Positions 19,769 to 31,982 are shown, counted from the stretch's first letter. The stretch is 64,000 nt of DNA from Liriodendron chinense (GCA_003013855.2 ML058392.1:2583529-2647528), one strand, 5' to 3'. The notes: generated by a model from the sequence alone, not told the origin. Numbers and translations: made by a program.

Positions 19769-20803
19769 AGAGAGAGAGATCTACATAAAATGGTGAAAAT
19801 GACTCCAAAATCTATAAAGAAATCTGGCCCAAGGAATCCGGTTATGAAGGAAGAAAATTTTCTCATCCACCAAATGATCCCAATGGTTAGACCTTCTAGG
19901 TCATCCAATGGAGACAAATTACAACTTTCAAATCCGTTCATCGATTTGGGTTTAATTTTCATATTCAAAACCATTCCAAATTAGGGGATTTACGAGCAGG
20001 TATACATTCTATCCAACCCATTCTCAATGAGGATAGACTAGCTTTATTTAACGGTCATATTTTAAATATAAGATATACTCATTTATCTTTCTTTTTTTTA
20101 ATGAAAAAGAGAGTTTGTTAGACCACATACATGTTATCTAGCTAGTACAACATTTTCAATATCCGACTTTGTGAGAATTCAGACACGTTTAGTACACGAC
20201 TTTGTCCACTTAATAGGTGGGCCGCACCGGAAAGGTGAGTCGCTCCAACGGATTTCCATTAATTTTGACAGTGTCGGTCTTGATATGTGGAACGGCTTTA
20301 TTTGCATCATCATCATAGTGTGGCCCACCATTTGCACGGATTTGATATTATATATGCCAGCGAGCCATGCAGGTGAAATATTGGGGCCATCTCCTGATAG
20401 AACTTCATCTAGACATTACCCAAAAGACAAAGGTGGACCATTAAATAGAGTGACATGATATTAGGAATTAGTTGACAGAGTTAGAAAACTTAGGCTTTTT
20501 GCACAACCGTACATTGTTCGGTCTCTTGTGGCCCACCTGATCAGTGACCGATCGACCTGATTCTTGAGAAAGGAAATGTAATGAAGTGATACCCTTCTGA
20601 ATGATGACTCGCACACGTGTTTGAGCCTAGTTAAGCTCTGATAAATGAATAGGTATGTAATCTTTTCTCACGTTAACTACTTCTACTGACAGTGTACATG
20701 GATTCTCATATTCTGATCACTCAGCGTTTAATAGGCCATCCGTCAAAATTTATCTAGCAAAACGGTTAAAGCCATCTTTAAACAGTACACGTGGCATCAA
20801 AAT
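19421..20803. other. Intergenic sequence with a GA microsatellite
   Basis: A (GA)n tract lies at 19745-19779. Around 20200-20350 there is text of 'gtgggccgcaccggaaaggtg' type that recalls the foldback MITE outer arms, without a pairing partner. No gene was recognised; the longest frame (19442-19984) runs through the microsatellite and has no domain. Confidence 0.45.
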
Positions 20804-21337
20804 GGACACGGTTTGGCTAGGGACCCAACAGTACGTACTAGCCAACTAGCTAGTATCAAAGCTTTATGGGCGACACCATGATCTATGTGTTTTATCCACT
20901 CCGTCCATCATTTTGCCAGCTTATTTTAGGGCATGAGCCCAAAAATAAAGTAAATACAAATCTTAGGTGGAACACACCATAGAAAATAGTGTGGATTGAA
21001 CACTTACCATTGAAAACTTTTTAGAGGCCACAAAAGTTTTGGATCAAGCTGATATTCGTGTTTTCCCTTCATCTAGGTCCGTGTGGCCTTATCAATAAGT
21101 TGGATGGCAAATAAACATTACATTGGGTTTTAAGAACTTTCTAATGGTGGATGTTCAATCATTATTATTTTCCTGTGGATCCACATGTGATTTGGATCTA
21201 TCTCATTTTTGGTCTCATCCCCTAAAATAAGATGGAAAAATGGATGGACAGAGTGGATAAAATGCATAGATCATGGCCCACAAAGCTTTGACACCAGCTA
21301 GCTGGCTGGTGTTGGGGTCACTAGCCAAACTGCGTCC
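20804..21337. mobile_element. Foldback MITE M2
   Basis: The 534-bp element pairs almost end to end: start GGACACGGTTTGGCTAGGGA, end (reverse complement) GGACGCAGTTTGGCTAGTGA. The arms continue through 'caaagctttatgggc' / 'caaagctttgtgggcc' and the family core 'ttttatccactccgtccatc'. The centre is near 21085. I could not find a flanking duplication. A transcript would form a long imperfect hairpin. Confidence 0.8.
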
Positions 21338-21401
21338 GGTGACGTCTCAATTGACACTTTTCATCTAGTGACTCTATAGTCTGTTTGTTGCAATGTAGGT
21401 T

Positions 21402-21928
21402 GCCTGTTTCCCTGCCAGGAAGTTCCTGTGGTCTGAAGCTATGTGAGGCCTATAAAGATGGTCATGAGGAATCCACTCCGTTCATCAGTTTCTCAATCCC
21501 ACAATAGATTGACATTTAAAGAATCAGGCAGACCCAAGACTCTGGTGGGCCACATGATCAGAAACAGCGGGGATAGAACGCCTACCATTGGAAACTTTAT
21601 AAGGGCATAGAAGTTATGGATTAGGGTGATATTTGTGCAATAGTTTATTTAAGCATTAATAACCTCATGAATGATTTAGATGGCATATAAGCATAATAGG
21701 ATCAGCTCCAAAAATGTTTCAACAATAGACATTCCGTTCTCACTGTTTCCTATCGTGCAGCCGACATGAGTTTTAGATCTGCATGAGTTTTTTATTCTCT
21801 ACCCTTGTGAGATTGAGAAACTGATGAACGGGGTGGATTTCTCATGGCCATCTTTGACCCCATATGGCTTCCAACCACAAGAACTTCATGTGGTGGCTAG
21901 GGGAGCAGGCAATCCGGGGTCCTAGAAA
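21402..21928. mobile_element. Foldback MITE M3, a divergent subfamily
   Basis: Left 'ggttgcctgtttccctgcca' pairs with the reverse complement of the right end, 'ggattgcctgctcccctagc'. Inner arms share 'tggattcctcatgaccat' type text on both sides. It lacks the 'gggcatgagccaaaaa' block of M2. A half copy of its right arm seems to occur at about 42165-42255. Confidence 0.7.
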
Positions 21929-22054
21929 TACATTTGAAGACGCAAGGTTGTGGTTGATATTAAGGCACGTTTAGATAGTAGAAAAAGGAAAGTAAATGGA
22001 CAATTCTTTTCATGGAACCTTTTGCAATGCTTGAAAAGTAAAGTGCATATTAGA

Positions 22055-22077
22055 TTTTTTTTTTTTTTTTTTTTTTT
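22055..22077. repeat. Poly-T tract
   Basis: Uninterrupted run of 23 T. Confidence 0.95.
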
Positions 22078-22344
22078 AAAAACAAGCATTCTCACCTCAC
22101 TACTATAAATAAATTATTATGCACAAGATAAGAGATGGTGGTTCTCAAAGCCCGTTTAGATACCAAGAAATGAATTATTTTTTCTGCTTATAGTAGTAGA
22201 TAAGTGACTTGTTTGAGATGAATAAGTTTGGTTTATGATCAATTGTAAGTACTTGTTTTATTTAAGTTACTTAATCACTCCAGTATAATAAGTAAAAATC
22301 AAGATAAGCTACTTAAAGCATAAGTAACTTATCTCCAGTAACTT

Positions 22345-22475
22345 ACATGTACTCATATGCCTCAATGGTAGACTCACGGGAGTATCAGCATAAGTTCATG
22401 GGTTCAAATACCTATTGTGGTATTCAAAAGCCACTGTGGTGTGAGTGTGTGGAATATATATATATATATATATAA
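22345..22475 (+). repeat. tRNA-derived SINE-like sequence, copy 1
   Basis: A tRNA-like A box (gcctcaatggtagac, 22359-22373) is followed 30 bp later by a B box (gggttcaaatacc, 22400-22412), the layout of a polymerase III internal promoter, and the copy ends in a TA repeat (22453-22474). An inverted relative with the same boxes and a TA-rich end is at 25870-25955. It does not fold as a plausible complete tRNA. Confidence 0.5.
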
Positions 22476-22679
22476 AACAAAAAACAAAAAAACCTCACGT
22501 CCAAACTCTCTGAAAATGAAATCCCCCGAAAGTACCTTGTTTTAGTGGTTTTCATTGAAATTCAAGAATGTCATTATTGGATTGTTCTTACAATTTTTTT
22601 TTTCTTCTTTTTCCACTGTCCAAATAAGCTCAATATTTAATCCTAAAAAGATATCTGCTGCATTAACAACTCAATGATT

Positions 22680-22895
22680 TAAACCATGGTTTTAAGACCT
22701 ACACAATCTTGCGTGACTCGCCCCGAGTCACCTAGGACTTGGTGAGACCTGACCTACTTTGATACCCTGAGTCACCCTCTCCAGTTATCCCGACTCAGAA
22801 GAGTCGGGCCGATTCACAGCCAACTAGGGAAATTCATAACTGGATTAGTGACTGAGCCAGTCAATCTGAGTCACCAAGTCATTTAGCCATGATTA
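22680..22895. repeat. Repeat family D (GACTCGACTCAG-rich), copy 1
   Basis: Begins 'aaccatggttttaagac' and ends 'tagccatgattaaag', with a middle rich in gactcg/gagtca words. Relatives lie at 37440-37560, 45898-46190 and 57345-57640. Short imperfect inverted ends suggest a small DNA transposon; no target duplication was established. Confidence 0.45.
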
Positions 22896-24520
22896 AAGCA
22901 CTTTTTAAACAGGAATTTATAACGAACCTCTACCTTGGGGTTGGTGTACAAAACCCATGAGCGCTTATGGTTAGGATCCATCTTTGAATCTTTGGCGTAT
23001 GGCCCAACCAGTTGGATGGCTAGGATTGTCGGGCAAATGCATTGATTGGAAAGCAAAGATGTCCATGCATTAAGTGTTTGTAATACCAAGAAGAAACATT
23101 ATCTTTTCAATAATTGAAAATTTTCTTACACGAGCAACATGCAACCGACATGTACCATCCATCCTACAGATTAATGTATCATCTGAAATGGTAAAAGCTT
23201 AGCTACCGTATCATGGAAAAATCATATTCTTTCATGCCTCTTAAGTCATGACCTTTGTGATTGGACCCACCCATATGGCATTATGATCCAGACAGTTTAT
23301 CATGGGTCCCAATGTAGATTTCTCATTGCCAATAATTCTTCTGGTTGATTAATGACATCCATCCAATCTGGAGATTGCAGACAAGCATTTAGAAAAAGAT
23401 GGATAAAAGTCATCTGATCAAGTGGCTAGGATCATCTCCTAACATCATGTAGGTGGGACGGCATACGTGCTAATATGGCATGAGTGTCTGAGATGGGAAA
23501 ATGCATCAGGTGAGACACGCTGTTTAAATCTTGTGGCCCAAAAATTAGGCCTTTTCATTCTTCTCACGGGCTACAAAATTTTGTTTCATCCATCCATTTT
23601 TTGGTACAGTGAATGTTGTTGACATGGACAGTTACACAGTAATCTTTTAGGTATAAGAAGATTCAAAAAGTGTGACCTACCTGATGGAAAGTTCAGATCC
23701 TTGCACAAGTTCGCCATGTTGGCTCGTGTGCTTGCGTTTGGGAGGGTGTGGCTCTACATACGTGTGGGATTAGCAGACCTCCCTAATATATTTCCCATAG
23801 TCTGTTACACAGTGTGTAGTTTCTATGCGCGTGTGAACTTAGAGTAGAATAGGTGAAAACGTTCGGCTAGAAGCACGGCAGAAAGGAGAAAAACTTTGAT
23901 ACTCTGGCAGTGTATTATGGATGATATGCGGGCACTTACTAAGTTACTTAGAAATTGCCTGTGAGGCATATATAAGTAATTTCAGCTAGCCCAGCTGAAG
24001 ACTCCTAGGCGTTTCAACAGCAGGATCAGGTTCGACTGCTAAGGAGACACACTAACCCTACTGGTTGGTGGGTGGGTGCGTTGCAAGTAATTCAAGTTAG
24101 ACATGTCCAAATTATGTATTACCAGCTTAGATGTATCATGAACCAAAAACGACACTCATTTCATTCCTTATCTACGTATTACTCCAAAAATCTACGTCAG
24201 AATCATTGTTGAAATGTGACGATCCCACCATAGCTTAGTTTTTTGGTTGTACGGAGAACATGGATGATTAAAAAATCATGGGACCCTCTGAGCATGTGGG
24301 CCCCAATGGGTTACACGTGCTGAGATCCTGAGTGGTGACAGGTGAAACAGACAATTTTTTTCTGGACTAGTCGAAGCTCTCTAAACGTTTGTTCACTATA
24401 AATAGTGTAGTAGTCCAATAAGAAATAAAATTGAAACGAATTCCTTAGTTGAAACTCATTAAATGCAAGTTCCAATGATTTTGAGTTTCTAACTTCGTGT
24501 AGTTTATTATTATTACATAA
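22896..24520. other. Intergenic sequence, no feature seen
   Basis: No domain-bearing frame, long repeat or element end was recognised in this 1.6 kb. Short 'gtgggacccaccc' and 'gatggaaagttcagatcc' type phrases suggest old MITE debris. Confidence 0.4.
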
Positions 24521-24559
24521 TTATAATGCCATTATTTGGCGTGGGCCAGCTGCTGTCGG

Positions 24560-24975
24560 TTCTACCAAGAATGTGGGTCCATGGTTGGATGCAGGGATGC
24601 AACTTGGGCAAGTTGCGTCAGTCGGGTCAGATTGAGGGTCAGCCCGAACCCGACCCGACCTTGAGAGGGACAAATCCACAACATGACCCAACCCAAATTC
24701 CAACCTGAGGTGCGCAACCTGAACCCAATCAAACGAACGCAACCCAACCACAACTGACCTGACCCAACCCAACCCAAACACGTGATTATTCCCAATCCGG
24801 CCTGAATTTACTCAAACTAAATCATTTCTCAATTTCAAATGGGGCTCGAGTTTTCTAACCGCAACGTACTTAAGGACCGTTACAACCCGACCCGATCTCG
24901 AGTTGTGCCAGTCCGGTTCAGGTTAACCCGAACCTAGTTGTGCCAGTCCGGTTCAGGTTAACCCGGTCAGAATTG
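24560..24975. repeat. Low-complexity GACCCGACCC/GGGTTGGGTC repeat
   Basis: The segment consists largely of ccgacccgacc, caacccaacc and similar words and ends with a direct duplication of 'gttgtgccagtccggttcagg' (cut to 20: ttgtgccagtccggttcagg) at about 24903 and 24936. Such composition is common in subterminal regions of plant hAT elements, but terminal repeats could not be fixed. Confidence 0.5.
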
Positions 24976-25004
24976 TCTACGTTACCTTTTTTCCACAGCA
25001 CACT

Positions 25005-25292
25005 CAATCTATGCGGGGCCCTCCATGTTGTATATGTTAAATCCACTCTGTCCACCAGGCGACGAACCTAATGTTCACCATTCATACAAAAGATCACCTT
25101 GACAAAATTTTCAGATGGGCCACACCAATGTGAACAATGTAAATTTGCACCTAAGACCTCGTAAGTTCACTCGTTATAGTTGGATCAAGATGATTTGTTG
25201 TGTATTTTCTTTATCATAAGTCATACCTGATGAACAGGTTTGATGAAAGATACACACCATGGTGACCCTACACACAAACCTATAATTGGCAT

Positions 25293-25295
<3 letters not shown>
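25005..25295 (+). repeat. Repeat family C, copy 1
   Basis: Shares ordered words with 43585-43905 in the same orientation: 'ccgtccaccagg/ccatcagg', 'ggccacaccaatg', 'tcattatagttggatca', 'tttgatgaaagatacacacc' and 'atggtgaccctacacacaaa'. In copy 1 the sequence then runs into a long TA microsatellite. Confidence 0.6.

Positions 25296-25380
<85 letters not shown>
25295..25380. repeat. (TA)n microsatellite
   Basis: 86 bp of uninterrupted TA. Frames of alternating Ile-Tyr on both strands are artefacts of it. Confidence 0.97.
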
Positions 25381-25382
<2 letters not shown>

Positions 25383-25394
25383 TTGTGTGTCAAG

Positions 25395-25865
25395 CATCAA
25401 CACCATGCGTTTGATGGGTCCCTTTTAGGTCATGGGATATCCCAAAAATCAGCTATATAGGGAACTCAAGTGGGCCATACCATCTAAAAACTATGTGAAG
25501 ACATGCCTAAAACATCTAAAAACACTTGGTGACGCCCACATGAGTTTTGATGCAGCCGAAACTTGGTTTGACCCCTCATCCAAGTGGGACACGCACAATG
25601 GATGGGCTGGATTTGTGAACCGCATCTTAGTGGGCCCAATAAATGATCATGAAGGTTTTAATGGGTGTGTAACCCCTCTCAACTGTTGTTTGTGGTGTGG
25701 CCCACCTAAGTCATGAATTGACCTTTTTCTTAAGCCCGTGGCCCACCATGGAATGGTGCATCTGACTTTGACTAATGGGTTAAATGTTTAACACACATCA
25801 CAGTGGGGCCCACACAACTCGACCTCATGGAAAGTTCCAATATGAGGTCGGCCTCATAGTACCAT
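25395..25865. repeat. Repeat debris with 'gtgggcccaa' words
   Basis: Text such as 'agtgggccataccatc', 'tggtgacgcccacatgag' and 'ggtgtggcccacctaagtc' is of the kind found in the MITE families, but no arm pairs with another. The 94-codon frame at 25432-25716 has no domain and overlaps this repeat text. Confidence 0.4.
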
Positions 25866-25869
25866 TTCC

Positions 25870-25955
25870 CATATATTTATATACAATGGGTGCTTGGACC
25901 CATGACCTTGTGTTGAAACTCTAGTAAGTCTACCATCGAGGCATGAGTAAGGACT
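25870..25955 (-). repeat. tRNA-derived SINE-like sequence, copy 2
   Basis: On the minus strand: 'catgcctcgatggtagac' (A box, about 25945-25928) then 'catgggtccaagcaccc' (B box, about 25906-25890), ending in a TATA-rich tail. It matches the copy at 22345 in box sequence and spacing. Confidence 0.5.
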
Positions 25956-27600
25956 CATTCATGTGTTGTGGCTTACTTGAGTTGTAGATCTAGCTAATGT
26001 TTGGCTCCATGCACTAACATAGGAATACTACACCCTAATGGATGGAGTGGATTTCCACATGCAACATGGTGGCCCCAAAGTGCTTGGGTATTTTACAAAT
26101 GATTTAGAGAATTCTAGCCTTCCAATGGGTGTATCCAAATCCTCTCCCACACCAATTGTATATATTGAGTAACATACTAACCTTTGTTGGTCACATAGTT
26201 TTGTGCCATTGACGTCCATTCCATTCGTGTGGTGGCTTTTATGTTCACCATACATCCCAAAATCAGCACAATCCAAACTTAGGTAGGTCACACAATAATC
26301 AGCAATGCAAAATCATATATAAAATTTTTAAGTTCATGTAGACTAATTTTATGTGGAAGAAAAACACATGCCCACATTTGATGCAAGCACTAAAAAATCA
26401 CAAAAGAAAAAAAAATTAGAAGAGACAAAAGCTAAAGAGATTTATATGGTTTAGTAATTTTCTTACACTCTTCATGGTGTATATCCTCTCTCTAATAGGA
26501 TTTAGATATAAGGAGGGGTTAAGATTTCAAGGGTGCATTCAGTATAGCGATTCACCTACTTACAGACTTCAATGTACACTACTATGAAAAAAGTTTATGG
26601 ATGTGTCTGTCACATGCACATACCTATGATTTAATCCCTTCACTATCAATACCATCTACCTATTACTTAAATTTCAAGTTGATCATGAAGTAGACCATTA
26701 GATTTAGGTCATCAAATCATCATCAAGTGCAATTAAACTAGTTTTAACAGTTAAAACAAAAGTTTAACTATTAAAACCCTTTTAAAGCCAATTAAAGCCC
26801 TTCAAGTGCTAAGCCTAGCAAAAACATCACTTGGTAAATTCTTGATCTAATCAGATTTTACCTTAAACAAGTCCCATGATAAACCTAGTGAATTTGTTAT
26901 TGGCTCATGTAAGAATCAATGAACCTTCATGGACGTACTGAGTATCAACGATTTTCAGTGTCCTCTAGGAAATCTCATAAAGTAAGCCAAAGCCACCTAC
27001 TCAAAATTCAAGACCCTCATATGTCCTCAAGTTTAAGGATTGATAAACAAATATAGACTATCGAGTCCTTAATCTCGTTATCATAGTCCAAGCTAATGGG
27101 CTCCCAAACTATTGACTTGAACTTCAATCATCCAATGTGAGTGTTTAAAGATCCATGCTAAAATACCATATTCATGGTACACTCACGCTCTTATATGTGA
27201 TAAAGGCAAAATGTACAACCAATACCAAGTCAGTTACCAATGGTGGAGACCTTCCATCCTGACCCAAGTTAATCCCCTCACAAAATATTACCATACATCT
27301 CAAAGATCAATGTCCACAAATGTATTCTAAGAATCTATGCCGATCATAATTTCTCGAGGTAATGAGATCCATAGAACACAACCCTCTCTGATCAAATGAC
27401 CACTATATCTAATTTTAAGTTCCCAAGGGCTTAAAAATGTGTCGTATACTCAAATAACCTAAAGAATATAAGATCAATATTACAACATGGATTTATCCAA
27501 GGTATATAACACCGTGGTCATCAAGATGATCAACAGCTGAGATTGACCATATCACATCTACATTACTAGTGGATTAGGGAGTATGCTTTTTTTCTTGTTT
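25956..27600. other. AT-rich intergenic, possible copia LTR debris
   Basis: Around 26425-26480 'aaagagatttatatggtttagtaattttc' type text (cut: gagatttatatggtttagt) resembles the 'agatttacatagttcgataa' word of the copia LTR at 34137. Otherwise no frame or repeat was recognised in this 1.6 kb. Confidence 0.35.
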
Positions 27601-27639
27601 CTATCTAAATTTACGCATGTTTTATTTTGGTTTGGTATG

Positions 27640-27880
27640 GTTGTGCAATTTCGAGGACGAAATTATTAACTGACCGTACACTTACTTTCCAGCGTTGGTA
27701 CGACTTAAATAGACCAGATTGGCGATCTCTAATCACGACCTTGTTTTAGTACTACAACGACTCGAGACTTGTACCCTGGCAACGCTAGGCACTGCGATCC
27801 CAACGCCACGTGGCACGCTCCATTGTGATACCCAATTTAGAAGTTATATTCTTTCATGTAATCTGAGGTAGATTGCGCAA
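27640..27880 (+). repeat. Possible Ty3-gypsy (Tekay/Del-like) 3' end and LTR start
   Basis: The word 'aatttcgaggacgaaatt' (27646-27663) closely resembles the conserved '..CGAGGACGAA' text just before the polypurine tract of Tekay/Del and related gypsy elements. The next 200 bp contain 'gatacccaatttag' but no clear purine tract or TG start. Confidence 0.35.
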
Positions 27881-28510
27881 TGTACATGTGGCGTGGGCTT
27901 CACTTGCACAGATTTCAAGGCAGTTCCATCAATCAAAGCCTATACCAATTTATTCATCTCTTTCCACAAAGTCAACTCCCCTCTCCTCTCTCATTCCTCT
28001 CTCGTACCTTTCTCATCCCTCCATTTTCAAGCAATAGAAAAAAAATTGGCTAATGAAAGAAACACATCTCCCCACCCTCTATCCTATACATCCAACCATC
28101 CACCCTTCATCGTTCACCATTAAAAAGTTAGCTTAGGAGGAGAGAATCTGAGGAGCCAAAGAAAAGAAGGTGCGTGCATCCACTTCCCCTTAGGTTTGGT
28201 GTAGAAACTAGGAATCAAATGGGGCACACATTTTGATGGTGTAGATCCCACTTGAAGACCCATTTTTAGCACAAGTGGTGTGGCTGGTGGCCCACCATGA
28301 TGCGTGTTTTTGTATCCATGAGGGGTCCACAAACCATAAACCCCTATCATGATGTTCAAATCATTAATTTGGGTCATATAGACCTTCGTTTTGGTGTGGA
28401 TGGGATCATCACCCTTGATTTAATTTGAGGGCCCACATGAGAGAGGGACCCATCTCAATGTATATGAAATCCATGTTTTGCTAAGAGTCCCATAGTAGTA
28501 GGGCCTTCCC
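27881..28510. other. Intergenic with MITE-like words
   Basis: A pyrimidine-rich stretch (27960-28030) is followed by 'ggcccaccatgatgcg' and 'gaggggtccacaaacc' words. No pairing arms and no domain-bearing frame. Confidence 0.4.
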
Positions 28511-28513
28511 ATC

Positions 28514-28517
<4 letters not shown>

Positions 28518-28556
<39 letters not shown>
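28518..28556. repeat. (TC)n microsatellite
   Basis: About 39 bp of CT/TC repeat. Confidence 0.95.
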
Positions 28557-28559
<3 letters not shown>

Positions 28560-29025
28560 TGTTATATGCGACCCACAATAATGTACATCCACACTGTCCA
28601 CCATGTGGAGCCACCTTACTGCCCATATTAGGGCATGTGTGACCAGCCAGTCACACAGGCCTAATTGAAAGGAAAACATAAATATCAGCATGATCTTCAA
28701 GCTTGGTGGGCCACACACGTAGATCCCACCTAGTTACATGTGCAGTATACCCACACAACCCATCTATTTTACTCGATTGTGGGTAGCTTTTATATTTACG
28801 TATTGTGTATTTACCTTTCAGTACTGTATATAAACGAAATGATTTAGTGAAAATATTGTACTTGTCTCTTATGGTACTCATATAGTGATACTCATGTTAC
28901 GAAAACAAAAAGTAGAATAAAATTTTAGACCCTACAATCCTCCTTATAGGATCCCAATATCGCAACCTGGTGTGTGTAGAGCTAGGATCCAAGATTGGGG
29001 TACTACGGAGGTTGTCACCTCTGAA
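28557..29025. other. Intergenic, no feature seen
   Basis: Contains 'ggtgggccacacacg' MITE-like words near 28705 and otherwise AT-rich sequence up to the copia gag remnant. Confidence 0.4.
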
Positions 29026-29029
29026 TTCG

Positions 29030-29870
29030 GGTTACAGCGAATGAATGCTGAAAATCGAATTTGAGGCATAACAATTAGACTTCTCTTGCTTCGACTTAGG
29101 ATTTGAACAATCCCTCTACATTTGTCATTCCTGTCTACAATTTCAGCACCTCACATTGCCTTTCCCTTTGCCTTTGGATTTAGATCTTGATCACGAATAT
29201 TTCTCATCCCGCTTAGAAGTCATTCCCCTCATTACTAGTGCTTCCATAGAAGAACTCATGTCATCGCTTTTCTTCCTCATTGCCTTCGACTAGAGGGATG
29301 AGATAATGGTCTCAATGCTAATAGTCTCTCTACCTACGCACAAAGAGTCTTTAAATGACTCATATGATTCCGGAAGAGAATTCAACAGGATGCGTGCTTG
29401 ATATTTGTCCATCATCTGTTCATTTACATCCAACAGTTTGCAAACAAGCCTGTTGAAGTTGTTTATATGGCTCTTAACATTGATCTCCTCTGTCATCTTC
29501 AGGTTAAACAACTGAAGCATCCAATACGGGCTATTTTTCAGATATTTCTTCACATAGATGTTATCCAACTTCGCCCACATATCAACTACAGTCTTCTCCC
29601 TCATGACATTACAGAGGACGTCATCCGTTCAGCACAACTGGATTGAGAAATTGGCTTTCTGATCCATCTTCTTTCACTCTTCTTCTTTCATAATTTTCAG
29701 TCGCTTCCAACGAGTGCATTTTCCAATCCTTGTTGAACTAAGAGGCCCTTCATCTTTACATTCCATAGTTCAAAGTTATTTTCTCGGAATACTTCTCTAT
29801 GTTCAATCTCATACTGAAGACCATTGATACTTCATCTCAAATTTTGTCTGCCACCCAATGTATACTCTGA
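29030..29870 (-). pseudogene. gag: Ty1-copia gag pseudogene (UBN2 type)
   Basis: Minus strand 29604-29290 reads MREKTVVDMWAKLDNIYVKK, then LQLFNLKMTEE, NNFNRLVCKLLDVNEQM and ARILLNSLPESYESFKDSL, the copia Gag core, and is close to the gag of 48671-51340. It continues past a stop into a Ser/Arg/Lys-rich linker and a decayed knuckle near 29160-29110 (29210-29080). The upstream LTR is at 29878. No protease, integrase or reverse transcriptase follows; the element is cut off near 29030. Confidence 0.8.
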
Positions 29871-29877
29871 TAACACT

Positions 29878-30500
29878 TGTTGGGAGGAAACCAGCAAAAG
29901 CCAGAATCAAACGAGGCAAATCACAACATCAACAAGGCAAATTCAATACATCCAAGAAAATAATCTGATTTTTACGTGGAAAAACCCTCACGGGAAAAAA
30001 CCATGGCACAAAGCGACAAATCCACTCTGAATATCAGAAGTTACAATAAATGAAGAATAACTTACCCAGATCCAAGCCTCACAAGAGAAACCCAAGCTAA
30101 CCCAAGCTTTTTCTCTCACCCTAGAACTCTCTCTACCCCTTGAACATGTCTAAGACTCATCATGTTACCCTAATCCCACATTACAGCCCTTTAAATAACG
30201 TAAAACCGGAATTAGAAGCAAATCCGTGCAAACCAACCTAACAGTGCACTAGCTGTCGAGCGCTTGACCCAACCGTTCGGGTGACCGAACTCAGCCAAAT
30301 ATGTCTAGAGAATAACTAGTTCTATCCGGGGAGTTTTGGGTGCCCGAGACAAGCTCATTGGGTGACCAACGACCCCCGATCTTCAGATCCAGCAGTGTCT
30401 AGAGATAAACCGCATCTTCCAAGGTAATTTCGAGCTCCCGACCCGACCCCGTCGGGCGATCGACAACCCCTTGGTGTCAAGATTGAAGATATCCCCAACA
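29878..30500 (-). repeat. Ty1-copia LTR (5' LTR of the remnant)
   Basis: On the plus strand it begins TGTTGGGAGGAAACC and ends GATATCCCCAACA (623 bp). A decayed primer-binding site (ctctgataaca, 29866-29876) lies just outside, on the gag side. It has the U5 word ttttacgtggaaaaaccct (29968-29986), a minus-strand TATA-like box (ttaaata, 30191-30197) and an inverted-repeat cluster (30245-30475). The partner LTR is missing, so no target duplication can be tested. Confidence 0.8.
30245..30475 (-). promoter_or_regulatory. GTCGGGCG/GGTCACC-type inverted-repeat words in a copia LTR
   Basis: Words like ctgtcgagcgcttgac (30252), ccgttcgggtgaccgaac (30272), gggtgcccgagac (30338), gggtgaccaacg (30360) and gaccccgtcgggcgatcgac (30445) are short two-fold sites in the stretch upstream of the minus-strand TATA-like box at 30191. 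The sequence differs from the ACCGGT words of related LTRs but the place is the same. Confidence 0.5.
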
Positions 30501-31880
30501 ATTACTACCTTGGATTCTTATGTAACTTATGTCCAGTATACAATTACCTAATGTGCAGCTCAAATCTTTCAAGCACCACCCAACGGTTGGGAAGGAGGCC
30601 CTAGATGGTAGCTGTAATGCGGGTGCCCTTAGTTCCATCAAAACCTAAGCCTATCCAATATTTGAAACCTATTTCCTATAATATATGATAGGACCGCCCT
30701 ACTCATCTTGACCATCTGGCCATCAAGCTTGGCATGTCATGGTTTGGCTCAGGCCAGAACTCTTAGACCATTCCAATAATGGTGGGTCTAAAATTTTGGG
30801 CCAATTAGCAATACGACAGGGCTCAGGTGTTCAACCTCATTGGTCCGCCAGGTTGGCTTGGGTTGGGTAAGTTTAGACTCACAACACAAAGGATATATTA
30901 TTACAATAGTCATATACATATGCATGTTTATCATCTACCATCACGTAGTGGAAATTGTTAAGACTGGTCAGGCTTGAGCTAGACAATCTTTTAAATAGGT
31001 TCAACTTGTTAGAGATCACGTGTCAATACGATTTTCCAAAGTCCATGAGTCAAGATATATATTAAGGGTGTGTTTTGATTGCAGTATTTGATGGTATTGT
31101 GTAGTGCATTAAAGTTACCATTACATTATTAGTCTCATTTAAACTAGTAATTCAGTAGCTAGGTAATTTTGGATAGTCTAATGTAAATGTAATAGGAGAC
31201 TAAAATTGAAACTGGTTATTATTACAAATATACAATACATTGCATAAGAAATCTCATATCCAAACATGAGTTTAAATGTATTTTTCCTATAGAATTACCA
31301 TGCTGACATTGTCAAATGGCAATGTAATTTGTTATCGTTGCATTATCATCTTGCCTATCCAAAGACAGGATTTCTTGTAATAATTGATGGAATACACCAC
31401 TTTATATTGCAATACTATGAGCTAGACTTCGCAGCTTTGCAGGTGCTAGAATTCCTGAATTTCTTGGGTATTTCTATTACTAGCAGGAGTTGGTGCATAT
31501 ATACATACAGAGACGTACATATATAGTGCCCCCATGGTGGTGTTGAAGTATGGATTTAAAACCCGTTTGAAAATGAGTCTTATCTTTTACAGATATCGAC
31601 GTTGATTTTACGTTTTTGTTTGTAGATTGTGTTGAGTTTACGTGAGTTTGGAATTAAGCACCGAGCCATCAAGTAGGCCAGGCATTGGGTCCAAAGGCCC
31701 ATCAGAACTTGGGATCAGGCTCTATTTTGAGCTTGACATTTTTTGGACGGGCTCTCACTCTGAGGCATGTCGGCCATCCATTTAATAATGTCCGGCGTGC
31801 AGATCTACAGTCGACATGAGAGATTTTGCTGCCACACGCGTGTAGAAAGCCCCGCCCATCAACCCACGTGATATACTGGG
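30501..31880. other. Intergenic; possible small MITE at 31066-31275
   Basis: A segment opening 'gggtgtgttttgattgcag' (31068) and closing 'tctcatatccaaacatgag' (31250-31268) recalls the common plant MITE ends 'gtgtttggat..atccaaacac', with AT-rich interior, but pairing is weak. Nothing else was recognised, and the frame at 31329-31526 has no domain. Confidence 0.4.
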
Positions 31881-31975
31881 CCCCACACGTATGGGTGGCG
31901 TGGATGTACAACACATTCATTAAAGTGGACCCCACACGGTAAGGGTAATACCCGGGTAACACTTAATCCACTCCC
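31880..31975. repeat. Right-end fragment of the foldback MITE family
   Basis: The text 'ccccacacggtaagggtaa', 'tacccgggtaacacttaat' and 'ccactccc' is the outer right arm seen in M6 (33078-33610). Its left arm is absent. Confidence 0.6.
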
Positions 31976-31982
31976 CTAAAAA

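Noticed and set aside
8606..20555. Shared 16-mer tgatcagtgaccgatc at 8606 and 20538 as a regulatory site
   Set aside because: Only two copies, no common context; chance or shared repeat debris is likelier.
22345..22475. A functional tRNA gene
   Set aside because: A and B boxes are present but the arms do not pair into a cloverleaf with a credible anticodon; a SINE-like origin fits better.
25221..25428. Ile-Tyr repeat frames on both strands
   Set aside because: They are translations of the (TA)n microsatellite at 25295-25380.
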